Below are positions 54,871 through 63,925 of a stretch of 64,000 bases of DNA, in pieces (the stretch's first letter is position 1; each line of letters starts with the position of its first letter). Where the stretch lies: contig NZ_JAJCIA010000015.1 in NCBI RefSeq assembly GCF_020554845.1, positions 29,453 through 93,452 on the forward strand, given 5' to 3'. Both the position numbers and the translations under genes were made by a program. The notes below the pieces were generated by a model that saw only the letters and a program-made list of their open reading frames with translations, had not been told where the DNA came from and searched no databases. The stretch comes from Blautia faecis (GTDB lineage: Bacteria; Bacillota; Clostridia; Lachnospirales; Lachnospiraceae).

Positions 54871-56475
54871 TTACCAGATTTTGGAGTCCACAGCTGCGCG
54901 CTCGATCGGCAGGCCTTTCATATATCTTTCCATGAACATATTAAAGCCTTCTACACCCTCCGGATCCGGATTCAGGGTGCTTCCCTGATTTCCTGCAAAT
55001 ACCTTGGTATCCAGGAAGTCTTCCAGGGTCTCATTCTCCTCTTTGTTTACAAGATAGGAAGCGAGCACTGCAATTCCCCATGCACCGCCTTCACCGGCAG
55101 TCTCCATAACAGAAACCGGGGCATTTACAGCATCTGCAAGGATCTGCTGTCCAACACCTTTTGTCTTAAACAGTCCGCCATGACCAAGAAGACGGTCAAC
55201 CTTTACCCCCTCTTTCTTAAACAGGATGTCAAGACCAACTCTCATAGCGCCAAGGCAGGTATAAAGATTGGTTCTCATAAAGTTGGCAAGATTGAATTTG
55301 CTCTCTGGAGAACGTACAAACAGTGGTCTTCCTTCTGTAAATCCAGTCATATGCTCACCGGAGAAATAGCAGTAGGACAAAAGTCCGCCGCAGTCCACAT
55401 CTCCCTCCAGAGCCTTGTTGTATAAGGTTCCGAAAAGCTTGTTCATATCAGCTTCCATACCCATTGCTTCTGCAAACTCACGGAAAATATTTACCCATGC
55501 ATTCAGATCAGAAGTACAGTTATTAGAGTGTGCCATTGCAACCGGATGTCCGGATGGAGTCGCAACCATATCAATTTCAGAATATGGTGCAGATAACTCC
55601 TTTTCCAAAACAATAGAGGCAAATACGGAAGTACCTGCGGAAACATTTCCGGTACGCTTTGCAACGCTGTTGGTAGCTACCATTCCAGTGCCAGCATCAC
55701 CTTCCGGCGGGCACATAGGAATTCCGGCTTTCAGCCTGCCTGTTACATCAAGAAGCTTTGCTCCTTCTTCTGTCAGGCAGCCAGCGTCCTGTCCCGCAAC
55801 AAGACATTTCGGCAGAATGCCGCGAAGCTTCCATGGGAATCCATAAGAAGCAACCTGCTCATCGAACTGCTGAACCATTTTTTCATTGTAATCCCTGGTA
55901 GTGCTGTCCACCGGGAACATTCCTGCAACATCGCCAATTCCAAGAACTCTTTTTCCAGTCAGTTTCCAATGTACATATGCCTCCAGAGTGGCAATGTAAT
56001 CAATATCTTTTACGTGAGGCTCGCCTTTTAAAATTGCCTGATACAGATGTGCGATACTCCATCTCTGAGGAATATTATACTGAAAAAGTTCGGACAGTTT
56101 TCTGCTTGCCTCTCCCGTAATATTATTTCTCCAGGTTCTGAACGGAACCAGAAGATTTCCTTCTTTGTCAAATGGCATGTAGCCGTGCATCATGGCGCTG
56201 ATTCCAATAGCACCAACGCTTGTCAGCTCTACACCATATTTCTCCTCTACGTCCTTTGCCATCTGCTGATAACAGTCCTGCAGACCGGACCAGATATCTT
56301 CCAGACTGTATGTCCATACCCCATTCTCATAGCGGTTCTCCCACTCGTGTCCGCCGGATGCGATTGGTGCATTATTTCCATCTACCAGAACTGCCTTGAT
56401 TCTTGTGGAACCGAACTCGATTCCAAGTGCTGTCCTGTTATCCAGGATTGCCTGCTTTGCTTCTGCTGCTCCCAT
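54871..56475 (-). CDS. FGGY-family sugar kinase, probable ribulokinase
   Basis: A 534-aa kinase. The N-terminal ATPase strand is [16 protein letters not shown], followed by [34 protein letters not shown] and the C-terminal phosphate-binding [12 protein letters not shown] and [13 protein letters not shown]. It lies downstream of araA, so L-ribulose is the likely substrate, although the protein is nearer to the xylulokinase-like type than to E. coli AraB. GGGAGG before the ATG. araD is not in the window. Confidence 0.85.
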   Translation of the reverse strand: MGAAEAKQAILDNRTALGIEFGSTRIKAVLVDGNNAPIASGGHEWENRYENGVWTYSLEDIWSGLQDCYQQMAKDVEEKYGVELTSVGAIGISAMMHGYMPFDKEGNLLVPFRTWRNNITGEASRKLSELFQYNIPQRWSIAHLYQAILKGEPHVKDIDYIATLEAYVHWKLTGKRVLGIGDVAGMFPVDSTTRDYNEKMVQQFDEQVASYGFPWKLRGILPKCLVAGQDAGCLTEEGAKLLDVTGRLKAGIPMCPPEGDAGTGMVATNSVAKRTGNVSAGTSVFASIVLEKELSAPYSEIDMVATPSGHPVAMAHSNNCTSDLNAWVNIFREFAEAMGMEADMNKLFGTLYNKALEGDVDCGGLLSYCYFSGEHMTGFTEGRPLFVRSPESKFNLANFMRTNLYTCLGAMRVGLDILFKKEGVKVDRLLGHGGLFKTKGVGQQILADAVNAPVSVMETAGEGGAWGIAVLASYLVNKEENETLEDFLDTKVFAGNQGSTLNPDPEGVEGFNMFMERYMKGLPIERAAVDSKIW

Positions 56476-56539
56476 GTGTAAAATCCTCCCGTTGTCTTTT
56501 TATAATGTGTAACATTCTTCACTGTTCAACCCAACGCCG

Positions 56540-56568
56540 TAAACAGGCTCCAGAGCGTGTTTGCCATT
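56540..56568. repeat. Partial copy of palindrome family A in the araA-kinase gap
   Basis: AAACAGGCTCCAGAGCGTGTTTG joins two family A ends tail to tail. Confidence 0.5.
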
Positions 56569-56578
56569 CTATGCGTTT

Positions 56579-58078
56579 TTACCTTCGAAACGCAATTTCA
56601 TTCCAGCGAAGCTCATTCTTGAAGTTACGGATTGTAGTATCTTTGTCAATGTATACAGCTTCAATTCCCATTGCTGCAGCCCAGTCACCCATCTGCTCTG
56701 CTGTAAGATCATAAGTAAAGGCAGTATGATGTGCTCCACCTGCAAGGATCCATGCTTCTGCGCCGGTAGCCAGATCTGGCTGTGGTGTCCAGAATGCACT
56801 TCCTACAGGAAGCTTCGGCATAGGTTTCTCAACCTTCTTGCAATCTACATCATTGATGATCAGACGGAATCTATCCCCCAGATCAACAAGGGATGTTGCG
56901 ATTGCAGGGCCTGTCTTGGATGTAAATACAAGTCTCGCAGGATCCTCTCTCTCACCCATGCTAAGCGGGCAGACTTTAATAGCCGGCTTGCCATCTGCTA
57001 CGGATGGGCAAACCTCCAGCATATGTGACTGCAGGATTCCCTCTTTTCCAGGAACAAGATTGTAGGTGTAATCTTCCATCATGGAGGTTCCCTTAGCGTC
57101 CTTCATGCCTGCTGTCATAATCTTCATCAGACGAACCATTGCAGCTGTTTTCCAGTCACCTTCTGCGCCAAATCCATAGCCCTTCTCCATAAGTCTCTGG
57201 ATTGCCAGTCCCGGAAGCTGCTTCAGTGCTCCAAGATCACCGAAATGAGTTACGATTGCCTGATAGTTTTTCTCTTCCAGGAATTTCTCAAAGCCTATCT
57301 CAATTCCTGCTTGTACTGCTACATGACGTTTGAATTCTTCCGGGTCTCTTCCCTCAGAAAGAATGTCATATTTATTATAATATTCTTCCACAAGAGCGTC
57401 AATATCTCCCTTGGAAACAGCGTTCACATATTCTGCGATTTCATTTACCGGATAGGCATCAACTTCCCAGCCAAATTTAATTTGAGCTTCTACCTTATCC
57501 CCCTCTGTAACGGCAACATTTCGCATATTGTCGGCCACACGGCAAACTCGGATGTGGCTGCTCTCCATAATGCCAACAGCAGTTCGCATCCAGGAAGCCA
57601 GACGCTCCTGAACCTTTTTGTCAGCCCAGTGGCCCACAATTACCTTTCGCTCGATTCCCATGCGGGTTACCATGTGACCATACTCGCGGCCACCGTGTGC
57701 GGACTGATTCTCGTTCATAAAGTCCATGTCAATGGTGTCGTAAGGGATTTCCTGGTTGAACTGTGTGTGAAGGTGGCAAAGAGGCTTTCTATATTCTTTC
57801 AGACCAAGTATCCAGGATTTTGCCGGGGAAAAAGTATGCATCCAGGTGATCACACCAGCACAGTCTTCATCAGCATTTGCCTCATTGAAAGTCTTACGGA
57901 TAAGTTCATTGGTAATCAAGGTTGGTTTCCATATAATCTCGTATGGAAACATACCGGATTTGTTCAGCTCTTCCACAATAATACAGGAATGCTCAGCTAC
58001 TTTACGGAGACACTCATCCCCATAAAGATCCTGTGAACCTGTACAAAACCAGAATTTGTAATTTCTTCCTGTTTTCAT
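56579..58078 (-). CDS. araA: L-arabinose isomerase
   Basis: A 499-aa isomerase converting L-arabinose to L-ribulose. Typical segments are WFCTGSQDLYG, VITWMHTFSPAKSWI, LHTQFNQEIPYDTIDMDFMN in two parts, FGAEGDWKTAAMVR (metal Glu) and MMEDYTYNL (second metal Glu), and AGGAHHTAF with the active-site His. Normal length. Expected to be repressed by the AraR encoded upstream. Confidence 0.97.
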   Translation of the reverse strand: MKTGRNYKFWFCTGSQDLYGDECLRKVAEHSCIIVEELNKSGMFPYEIIWKPTLITNELIRKTFNEANADEDCAGVITWMHTFSPAKSWILGLKEYRKPLCHLHTQFNQEIPYDTIDMDFMNENQSAHGGREYGHMVTRMGIERKVIVGHWADKKVQERLASWMRTAVGIMESSHIRVCRVADNMRNVAVTEGDKVEAQIKFGWEVDAYPVNEIAEYVNAVSKGDIDALVEEYYNKYDILSEGRDPEEFKRHVAVQAGIEIGFEKFLEEKNYQAIVTHFGDLGALKQLPGLAIQRLMEKGYGFGAEGDWKTAAMVRLMKIMTAGMKDAKGTSMMEDYTYNLVPGKEGILQSHMLEVCPSVADGKPAIKVCPLSMGEREDPARLVFTSKTGPAIATSLVDLGDRFRLIINDVDCKKVEKPMPKLPVGSAFWTPQPDLATGAEAWILAGGAHHTAFTYDLTAEQMGDWAAAMGIEAVYIDKDTTIRNFKNELRWNEIAFRR

Positions 58079-58205
58079 TGTAAAAATCCTCCTGTTTATT
58101 ATATTTTTGTAAATATTGTTATTGATTCAATTTTTCAGGTGATGGTTTGCAATGTATATTTCCAATTGTAAGGAAACAATTATCAGTAATTCTTTGCAGA
58201 AAATA

Positions 58206-59297
58206 TCATTTAAGCCTTCTGCAGGAACCACGAACAATTAATTCCGGCTGAATCAGACGTTCTACTTTGCTATCCTCTTCTGACACTCCATTGATTTTTT
58301 CTAATATCAATTCTGCTGCCATCTCTCCAAGCCGCTCCTGTGGATGGGCAATGGTTGTGATTCCGGTTCCGCGCTGGGCATAGAGGGAATTGTCATAGCC
58401 TGTGACGGAAATATCCTTTGGTACTTGAAGACCACAATCTTCAAGAGATTCAATCACCTGTACAGCAATCTGATCATTGTAGCAGACGATTCCATGAGGA
58501 AGCGATCCGGTTTTTACCATTTCTTTTACCATCATAGATGGTTTACTCCGCCGATCTTCGGTGTGGAACCATACTACCAGATCTGGATCATAAGGAATAC
58601 CAGCCTCCTGCAATGCCCTCACATACCCTTTATGTCTCTGGATACCCTGAATGTCATCTGCCTTGAAAAAACCGGTAATCCTGCGGTGTCCCTGCTCCAG
58701 AAGGTACTTTGTCACCAGATAGCCGCCCCTGGCATCATCCATAAGAATGTGGGGCTTGTCCTTCATTTCCGTGTAAATTCCCTGGATAAAAATGTATGGA
58801 ATCTGATATTTCTCTAGATTTTCGTAAAGGCCAGGATGCCGACAGCTAAGCTGGCTTTTACTTGGCTCTATGATCAGACCATCAATATCTTTCTGCAAAA
58901 GCTCTTCTAGACATTTTGCCTCTTTCTGACGGCTGTTACCTGTATTTTTCAAAATGATGCTGTAGCCCTGTTCAGACAGTACATTATCCATTCCCTGAAT
59001 CAGCCTTGGGAAAATGTAGTCAGAAATATAAGTTGTCACTACCGCAATATTTCTGGACTTTTTCATATGGCGCATTTTCTCGGAACAAAAAGTTCCTTTT
59101 CCATGGCAGGCTTCTATATAGCCTTCCTGTTCCAGAAGACTAAGTGCCTTTCGCACCGTATGCCGGCTGAGGGAATATTGTACTGTAAACTGATTCTCTG
59201 ATGGCAGCTTCTCTCCTGGCTGAATCCTGCCGGAAATGATCTTCTCTTTTAGTTCTTCCATCAGAGTAAAATATTTTGGCTTGCCATTTTCAGTCAT
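58206..59297 (-). CDS. araR: AraR-type regulator (GntR head, LacI-like sensor)
   Basis: A 363-aa repressor. The GntR-type winged helix spans residues 8-75 (LPSENQFTVQYSLSRHTVRKAL), joined to a LacI/PBP-like sugar domain (GLIIEPSKSQ; HILMDDARGGYLVTKYLLEQGH; SVTGYDNS). This domain pairing is diagnostic of AraR. The start at 59297 has AGGAGG; a longer frame would run into the operator at 59324-59351, which implies autoregulation. L-arabinose is the expected inducer. Confidence 0.93.
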   Translation of the reverse strand: MTENGKPKYFTLMEELKEKIISGRIQPGEKLPSENQFTVQYSLSRHTVRKALSLLEQEGYIEACHGKGTFCSEKMRHMKKSRNIAVVTTYISDYIFPRLIQGMDNVLSEQGYSIILKNTGNSRQKEAKCLEELLQKDIDGLIIEPSKSQLSCRHPGLYENLEKYQIPYIFIQGIYTEMKDKPHILMDDARGGYLVTKYLLEQGHRRITGFFKADDIQGIQRHKGYVRALQEAGIPYDPDLVVWFHTEDRRSKPSMMVKEMVKTGSLPHGIVCYNDQIAVQVIESLEDCGLQVPKDISVTGYDNSLYAQRGTGITTIAHPQERLGEMAAELILEKINGVSEEDSKVERLIQPELIVRGSCRRLK

Positions 59298-59323
59298 TCT
59301 TCCTTCCTCCTGTTTCCATCTTA

Positions 59324-59351
59324 CAACTTGTACGCACATACGGACAAGTTG
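59324..59351. promoter_or_regulatory. Candidate AraR operator upstream of araR
   Basis: CAACTTGT-N12-ACAAGTTG palindrome; the half-site ACTTGTACG resembles the known AraR box ATTTGTACGTACAAAT. Confidence 0.65.
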
Positions 59352-59460
59352 TTGTGTTTGGATATTGTATACAAAATAATCAGCTATATTTTATGCTTTT
59401 TTAACAAATGTTGGGGATTCTAAAATGAAAGAAGTGAAAACATAAGATTTTATTTACAGA

Positions 59461-59492
59461 ATGGCTATGTAAATCAACGCTTACATAGCCAT
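59461..59492 (-). terminator. Hairpin downstream of threonine aldolase
   Basis: Perfect 12-bp arms ATGGCTATGTAA / TTACATAGCCAT with an 8-base loop; weak T tract, probably a terminator or mRNA stabiliser. Confidence 0.6.
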
Positions 59493-59613
59493 CTGTTTTA
59501 CACAAGTGTTATCTCATTTACACAATGGGCATCCGAAATTCATGCTTTCACAGGACCTTACCGCCTGCACGATAACAAACAACACTCGCGAAACATAACT
59601 TTTTCTTGTTTTA

Positions 59614-60633
59614 TTACAATGTCTCAATCAGCGAGTCAATGTCTTCCATTTTCGTTGCCCAACTTGTTGCAAAGCGGACTACTGTATGACTATCATCATA
59701 TTTTTCCCAGAAGCTGAACTTCACTTTTTCGCCCAATTCCTCCATTTTCTTATTTTCCAGGATAACAAAAATCTGATTGGTTGGGGAATTAATGAAAAAT
59801 TCATAGCCCTTCTCTTTTAATGCAGCTTTCAGTTTTGCAGCGGTTTCGATAGCATTTTTGCTGATTTCCAGATACAGATTTCCTGTGAAAAGAGTATCAA
59901 ACTGAATTCCAAGCAGTCTGCCTTTCGCAAGAAGCGCTCCCTGCTGTTTGATCATAGTAAAGAAATGTTTCGGTGCTTTCTTCGGAAAAACGACTGCTTC
60001 ACCGCACAGGGCACCAACCTTGGTTCCTCCGATATAAAATACGTCTGTATAATTTGCAATATCTTTCAAAGTCACATCTGTCTCTGCCACCAGTCCATAG
60101 CCCAGTCTGGCTCCGTCCAGAAATAACGGGATCTCATATTCCCTGCATACACTGGAAATATCTGCCAGTTCCTGCTTTGTGTAAAGAGTTCCGTACTCTG
60201 TCGGATGTGAAATATAAACCATGCCCGGAAAAACCATGTGGTCATAGCTTCCGTCTGCATAGTAGGTCTGAAGATAATCTTTCAGATTTGCGGCAGAAAT
60301 TTTACCATTGTCCTGGGGAAGTGGAAGAACTTTATGTCCGGTAAATTCAATTGCTCCGGCTTCGTGCGCATTTACATGACCGGTAACTGCGGAAAGCACT
60401 CCTTCATACCGGTTCAACACGGACGCGATCACCACTGCATTTGTCTGGGTACCCCCTACCAGGAAATAGACCTCCCCATCTGGACAGCCACATGCCTCTT
60501 TTATTTTTTCCTTCGCTTTGTCACAGAAAGGATCCTGTCCATATCCCGGAACCTTTTCCATATTGGTTTCCATTAATCTTTTTAAGATTGCCTCATGAGC
60601 ACCTTCACAATAATCATTTTCAAAATACAACAT
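59614..60633 (-). CDS. ltaE: Low-specificity L-threonine aldolase
   Basis: A 339-aa PLP-dependent beta-eliminating-lyase family enzyme cleaving L-threonine or allo-threonine to glycine and acetaldehyde. Segments are FENDYCEGAHEAIL, LVGGTQTNA, FLDGARLGYGL, and the PLP lysine in FYIGGTKVGALCGEAV. Start at 60633 with AAAGGAG. It diverges from the riboswitch-controlled oadB genes. Confidence 0.92.
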   Translation of the reverse strand: MLYFENDYCEGAHEAILKRLMETNMEKVPGYGQDPFCDKAKEKIKEACGCPDGEVYFLVGGTQTNAVVIASVLNRYEGVLSAVTGHVNAHEAGAIEFTGHKVLPLPQDNGKISAANLKDYLQTYYADGSYDHMVFPGMVYISHPTEYGTLYTKQELADISSVCREYEIPLFLDGARLGYGLVAETDVTLKDIANYTDVFYIGGTKVGALCGEAVVFPKKAPKHFFTMIKQQGALLAKGRLLGIQFDTLFTGNLYLEISKNAIETAAKLKAALKEKGYEFFINSPTNQIFVILENKKMEELGEKVKFSFWEKYDDSHTVVRFATSWATKMEDIDSLIETL

Positions 60634-60804
60634 GATGTAACTCCTTTGTTTCATATTTTTCACTTGTACCATACAGGTATATTTTACTTTGATTTCGTTT
60701 TTTAATCATATACCTGCCCTGAATTTTTTACAAGAAAAATGTTTCCGGATAACAGTTCCGTAACCAAATGGCCAATAAATTCTTTCTTTTATATAATTCA
60801 GGGT

Positions 60805-60834
60805 TGACATTCCCACCTTTGCCGAATTATAATT
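60805..60834 (+). promoter_or_regulatory. Promoter of the riboswitch-oadB transcript
   Basis: TTGACA (60805-60810), 18-base spacer, TATAAT (60829-60834). Start site expected near 60841, 26 bases before the aptamer. Confidence 0.85.
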
Positions 60835-60866
60835 ACCACAACAAAATACATTTGCAGTCACGCTTC

Positions 60867-61006
60867 AATAAAAGGGAGTAGCTGGCATATCAAATGCATT
60901 GTTTCTGTTTTAGTGCATTTTTGTATATGGATTTTCATGCGTCAGAACGGTAGACAGTTCCATGAATCTGTCGCCCGCAGAAAATTGAAATGGCAAGACT
61001 TTTATT
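60867..61006 (+). promoter_or_regulatory. yybP-ykoY-type (manganese) riboswitch aptamer
   Basis: The 5' end AATAAAAGGGAGTAGC and the 3' end GGCAAGACTTTTATT carry the two conserved yybP-ykoY blocks (GGAGUAG and GCAAGAC) and close an 8-bp P1 helix AATAAAAG / CTTTTATT. In between, CGTCAGAACGG and a CAG.../CTG-type stem match the third arm. Known members sense Mn2+ and usually turn genes on. Family assignment is by eye. Confidence 0.7.
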
Positions 61007-61057
61007 ACAATAGTCGCATATCTTCAGATATGCAGTATTGTAATAAAAGTCTTTTTT
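60995..61057 (+). terminator. Riboswitch expression platform: intrinsic terminator
   Basis: Arms AAGACTTTTATTACAATA / TATTGTAATAAAAGTCTT (18 bp perfect), an inner GCATATC / GATATGC stem, then TTTT. The left arm uses the 3' strand of aptamer helix P1 (60999-61006), so aptamer folding and termination exclude each other: ligand binding should permit transcription. Confidence 0.85.
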
Positions 61058-61186
61058 ATACCCCAAAAACAGGTTATAAAATTCCTTCCCTACAAAGCTT
61101 TCATTTTTATAACAATATTAACATTATGCAAGTATTTTTATCTATTTAAGCACTTACATTCAAACACCCAAAAGGAGGAAAAAGAA

Positions 61187-62323
61187 ATGGAATTTTTAAC
61201 AGACGGAATCCTTGCATTAACCTGGCAGCAAATTGTGATGTTTGCCGTCGGAATCACCCTGATCTGGCTGGCTATCAAAAAGGGATTTGAACCAGCCCTG
61301 CTTCTGCCAATGGGCTTTGGTGCCATACTTGTGAACCTGCCTTTTTCCGGAGTTTTAAACCAGACTCTGGCTGGCGGGATCCAGGCAAACGGAGTCATTG
61401 AATGGCTGTTCCATGTGGGAATTGAAGCCTCAGAAGTCATGCCGATTTTACTTTTCATCGGAATTGGCGCTATGATCGACTTCGGTCCCCTGCTTTCCAA
61501 TCCCTCTTTGTTCCTGTTTGGCGCAGGTGCACAGCTTGGAATTTTTGCTGCAATTTTACTGTCCACCATCCTTGGATTTGACCTAAAAGACGCTGCTTCT
61601 ATCGGAATCATCGGTGCTGCCGACGGACCTACTTCCATTCTGGTATCCCAGGTCCTGAATTCCAAATATATCGGCGCCATTGCAGTTGCCGCCTATTCCT
61701 ACATGGCACTTGTCCCAATTGTACAGCCCTTTGCCATCCGGCTTGTCACTACAAAGAAGGAACGCTGCATTCACATGGAATATAATCCGAAATCCGTTTC
61801 CAAAACCATGAAAATTGCTTTTCCCATTATAGTTACTGTAATCGTTGGGCTGGTAGCACCTCAATCTGTTGCGCTGGTTGGATTTCTCATGTTCGGCAAC
61901 CTGATCCGGGAATGCGGCGTCCTGGGCACCCTGTCCGACACAGCCCAGAATATTCTGGCAAATCTGATCACCCTGCTTCTTGGAATCACCATTTCCTTCA
62001 GCATGCGTGCAGACCAGTTTGTAACAAAAGAGACTTTACTGATCCTGGTGATTGGACTTTTTGCTTTTGTCATGGACACCATCGGCGGCGTTCTCCTGGC
62101 AAAATTTATGAATCTTTTCCTGAAAAAAAAGATCAACCCAATGATTGGCGGTGCCGGAATTTCTGCATTTCCAATGTCCTCCCGAGTTGTTCAGAAAATG
62201 GCCATGGAAGAAGATCCCACAAATGTAATTCTCATGCAGGCCGCCGGTGCCAACGTGTCCGGACAGATTGCTTCTGTAATCGCAGGCGGCATGGTTATCA
62301 ACCTGGTCACAAAATTTTTATAA
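61187..62323 (+). CDS. oadB: Sodium-pumping decarboxylase beta subunit (OadB family)
   Basis: A 378-aa membrane protein with about ten helices, the Na+ channel of oxaloacetate/methylmalonyl-CoA/glutaconyl-CoA decarboxylases. Family motifs are MPILLFIGIGAMIDFGPLL, the Asp-bearing IIGAADGPTSI and GGAGISAFPMSSRVVQ. Strong AAAGGAGG. Only a tiny gamma-like gene follows; alpha and biotin-carrier subunits are absent here, so it either joins subunits encoded elsewhere or works in another context. Controlled by the upstream riboswitch. Confidence 0.93.
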   Translation: MEFLTDGILALTWQQIVMFAVGITLIWLAIKKGFEPALLLPMGFGAILVNLPFSGVLNQTLAGGIQANGVIEWLFHVGIEASEVMPILLFIGIGAMIDFGPLLSNPSLFLFGAGAQLGIFAAILLSTILGFDLKDAASIGIIGAADGPTSILVSQVLNSKYIGAIAVAAYSYMALVPIVQPFAIRLVTTKKERCIHMEYNPKSVSKTMKIAFPIIVTVIVGLVAPQSVALVGFLMFGNLIRECGVLGTLSDTAQNILANLITLLLGITISFSMRADQFVTKETLLILVIGLFAFVMDTIGGVLLAKFMNLFLKKKINPMIGGAGISAFPMSSRVVQKMAMEEDPTNVILMQAAGANVSGQIASVIAGGMVINLVTKFL

Positions 62324-62354
62324 AAAAATTTTTATAATGAGGAGGGTCTTATCT

Positions 62355-62474
62355 ATGAATACATCCAATATCATTATTGCACTTGAAATCATGGCAAAAG
62401 GAATGGCAGGAATCTTTACTGCCATTCTGTTCATCATTCTTTGTGTATGGCTTCTCGGAAAAATCGGAAAATAA
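62355..62474 (+). CDS. OadG-related small transporter subunit, 39 aa
   Basis: A single-helix protein (MNTSNIIIALEIMAKGM then AGIFTAILFIILCVWLLGK) like the membrane part of OadG gamma chains. GGAGGG at 62341-62346 sets the ATG. It is 31 bases after oadB and in the same transcript, and should stabilise or anchor OadB. Confidence 0.8.
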   Translation: MNTSNIIIALEIMAKGMAGIFTAILFIILCVWLLGKIGK

Positions 62475-62523
62475 ATACTCCAATATATCTATAGCGCTTC
62501 TCTTTTCATCCCCGACAAAAAAC

Positions 62524-62566
62524 GAGCCAAGGTCACATGCAGCATTGACCTTGGCTCAATATTTTT
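62524..62566 (+). terminator. Terminator of the oadB operon
   Basis: GAGCCAAGGTCA / TGACCTTGGCTC perfect 12-bp arms, then AATATTTTT. Confidence 0.9.
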
Positions 62567-62653
62567 ACTAATACATCGTTTCGTAAATAACTATACCAAT
62601 CGCGTAGGATGTAGATCCGAGTGTGCAGGTCTAAAATCCACATTTTCTCTCTG

Positions 62654-63823
62654 TTACTCTACTGCATCAGCAGCATTCTCAGAGGCAGAACCGGGCTCCC
62701 CATCATAATTTTCCAGGAAAGAATGTCTCACACCATATTGTTTATATCCCACAACTGTATCAATATTTACATTCTCTACGCTCTTGAAAATGTTGCCCTC
62801 TACAAACGGATTCACCTTTTTCAGGTCACGGATCAGTTCCTTGATTTCTACACGTTTGGAGCGATTTTCGTTATTGCAGGTAGTGCAGGTATCTGTAAAT
62901 TTACATGCACACTGAATAAAATGGAGATCATTGTAGTCACGCCATGCCTTAATATCATCCTCCCGCACCAGATACAATGGACGGATCAATTCCATTCCCT
63001 CAAAGTTGGTGCTGTGAAGCTTGGGCATCATAGTCTGTACCTGGGCACCGTAAAGCATGCCCATAAGAATGGTCTCAATCACATCATCATAGTGGTGACC
63101 CAGTGCAATCTTGTTGCAACCCATTTCTTTTGAAAAAGCATAGAGATGCCCGCGGCGCATTCTTGCGCAAAGATAACAAGGAGATTTCTCCACATTAAAT
63201 ACAGACTCAAAAATATCAGACTCAAAAATACGAATAGGAATATTTAACCTTCTGGCGTTTTCCTCGATTACCTGACGGTTGGCCGGACTGTAGCCCGGAT
63301 CCATAACCAGAAATTTCACCTCGAAATCAAATTTATTATGAAGCTTCAGTTCCTGGAAGCACTTTGCCATCAGCATAGAGTCCTTGCCGCCGGAAATACA
63401 GACTGCAATCCTATCTCCCGGCTTCACAAGCTCGTAAGTATTGATTGCCTTGGTAAACCTGGACCAGATTTTTTTCTTAAATTTCTTGCGAAGACTGATC
63501 TCCACATTTTTCACAAAATCTTCGTCCTGTGAACTCTTCATGGCATCCATAAGCCAGGCAATGTACCCTTTCTCAAGGCTTACTGCATCCAGCCCCTCTT
63601 CCTCGAGCTTCTTAGCGATTTCTTTACTATTGATTCCGCGGCTGCAGCAAATAACCAGTTTTCTGGTCTTATCCACTTCCGGATTCTCCATGATTTCCTC
63701 TGGCTTACAGGCCAAAGCCCCCTTAACAGCGCCATGGGAAATCTCAATCTCGTCGCGGACATCAATGATCTGATAGGACTCCGCTGGTAACTTTTTTAAT
63801 TCTTCTATTGTTATACTGCTCAT
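62654..63823 (-). CDS. Rhodanese-PP-loop ATPase fusion (TtcA-like)
   Basis: A 389-aa protein. Residues 1-95 are a rhodanese domain (YQIIDVRDEIEISHG; catalytic loop VICCSRGINS). Residues about 120-350 are a TtcA-type ATP-pyrophosphatase (AVCISGGKDSML; ALGHHYDDVIETIL) with CYLCARMRRG and CACKFTDTC cysteines for an iron-sulfur or thiolation site. This predicts that one polypeptide supplies and uses sulfur for tRNA thiolation or a related reaction. Single gene; C-terminus Ala/Glu-rich. Confidence 0.85.
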   Translation of the reverse strand: MSSITIEELKKLPAESYQIIDVRDEIEISHGAVKGALACKPEEIMENPEVDKTRKLVICCSRGINSKEIAKKLEEEGLDAVSLEKGYIAWLMDAMKSSQDEDFVKNVEISLRKKFKKKIWSRFTKAINTYELVKPGDRIAVCISGGKDSMLMAKCFQELKLHNKFDFEVKFLVMDPGYSPANRQVIEENARRLNIPIRIFESDIFESVFNVEKSPCYLCARMRRGHLYAFSKEMGCNKIALGHHYDDVIETILMGMLYGAQVQTMMPKLHSTNFEGMELIRPLYLVREDDIKAWRDYNDLHFIQCACKFTDTCTTCNNENRSKRVEIKELIRDLKKVNPFVEGNIFKSVENVNIDTVVGYKQYGVRHSFLENYDGEPGSASENAADAVE

Positions 63824-63925
63824 TTAAATCCTTCCCTGAATATATTCTATAATGTCCATACTTTATATCACGATCTCAACAAAACTGTAACTCGTTCCTG
63901 CTCAGAAGAAACCTTGCTGAATATG

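Noticed and set aside
60867..61006. T-box leader ahead of oadB
   Set aside because: No AGGGTGGNACCGCG box, and the ends match yybP-ykoY blocks instead.
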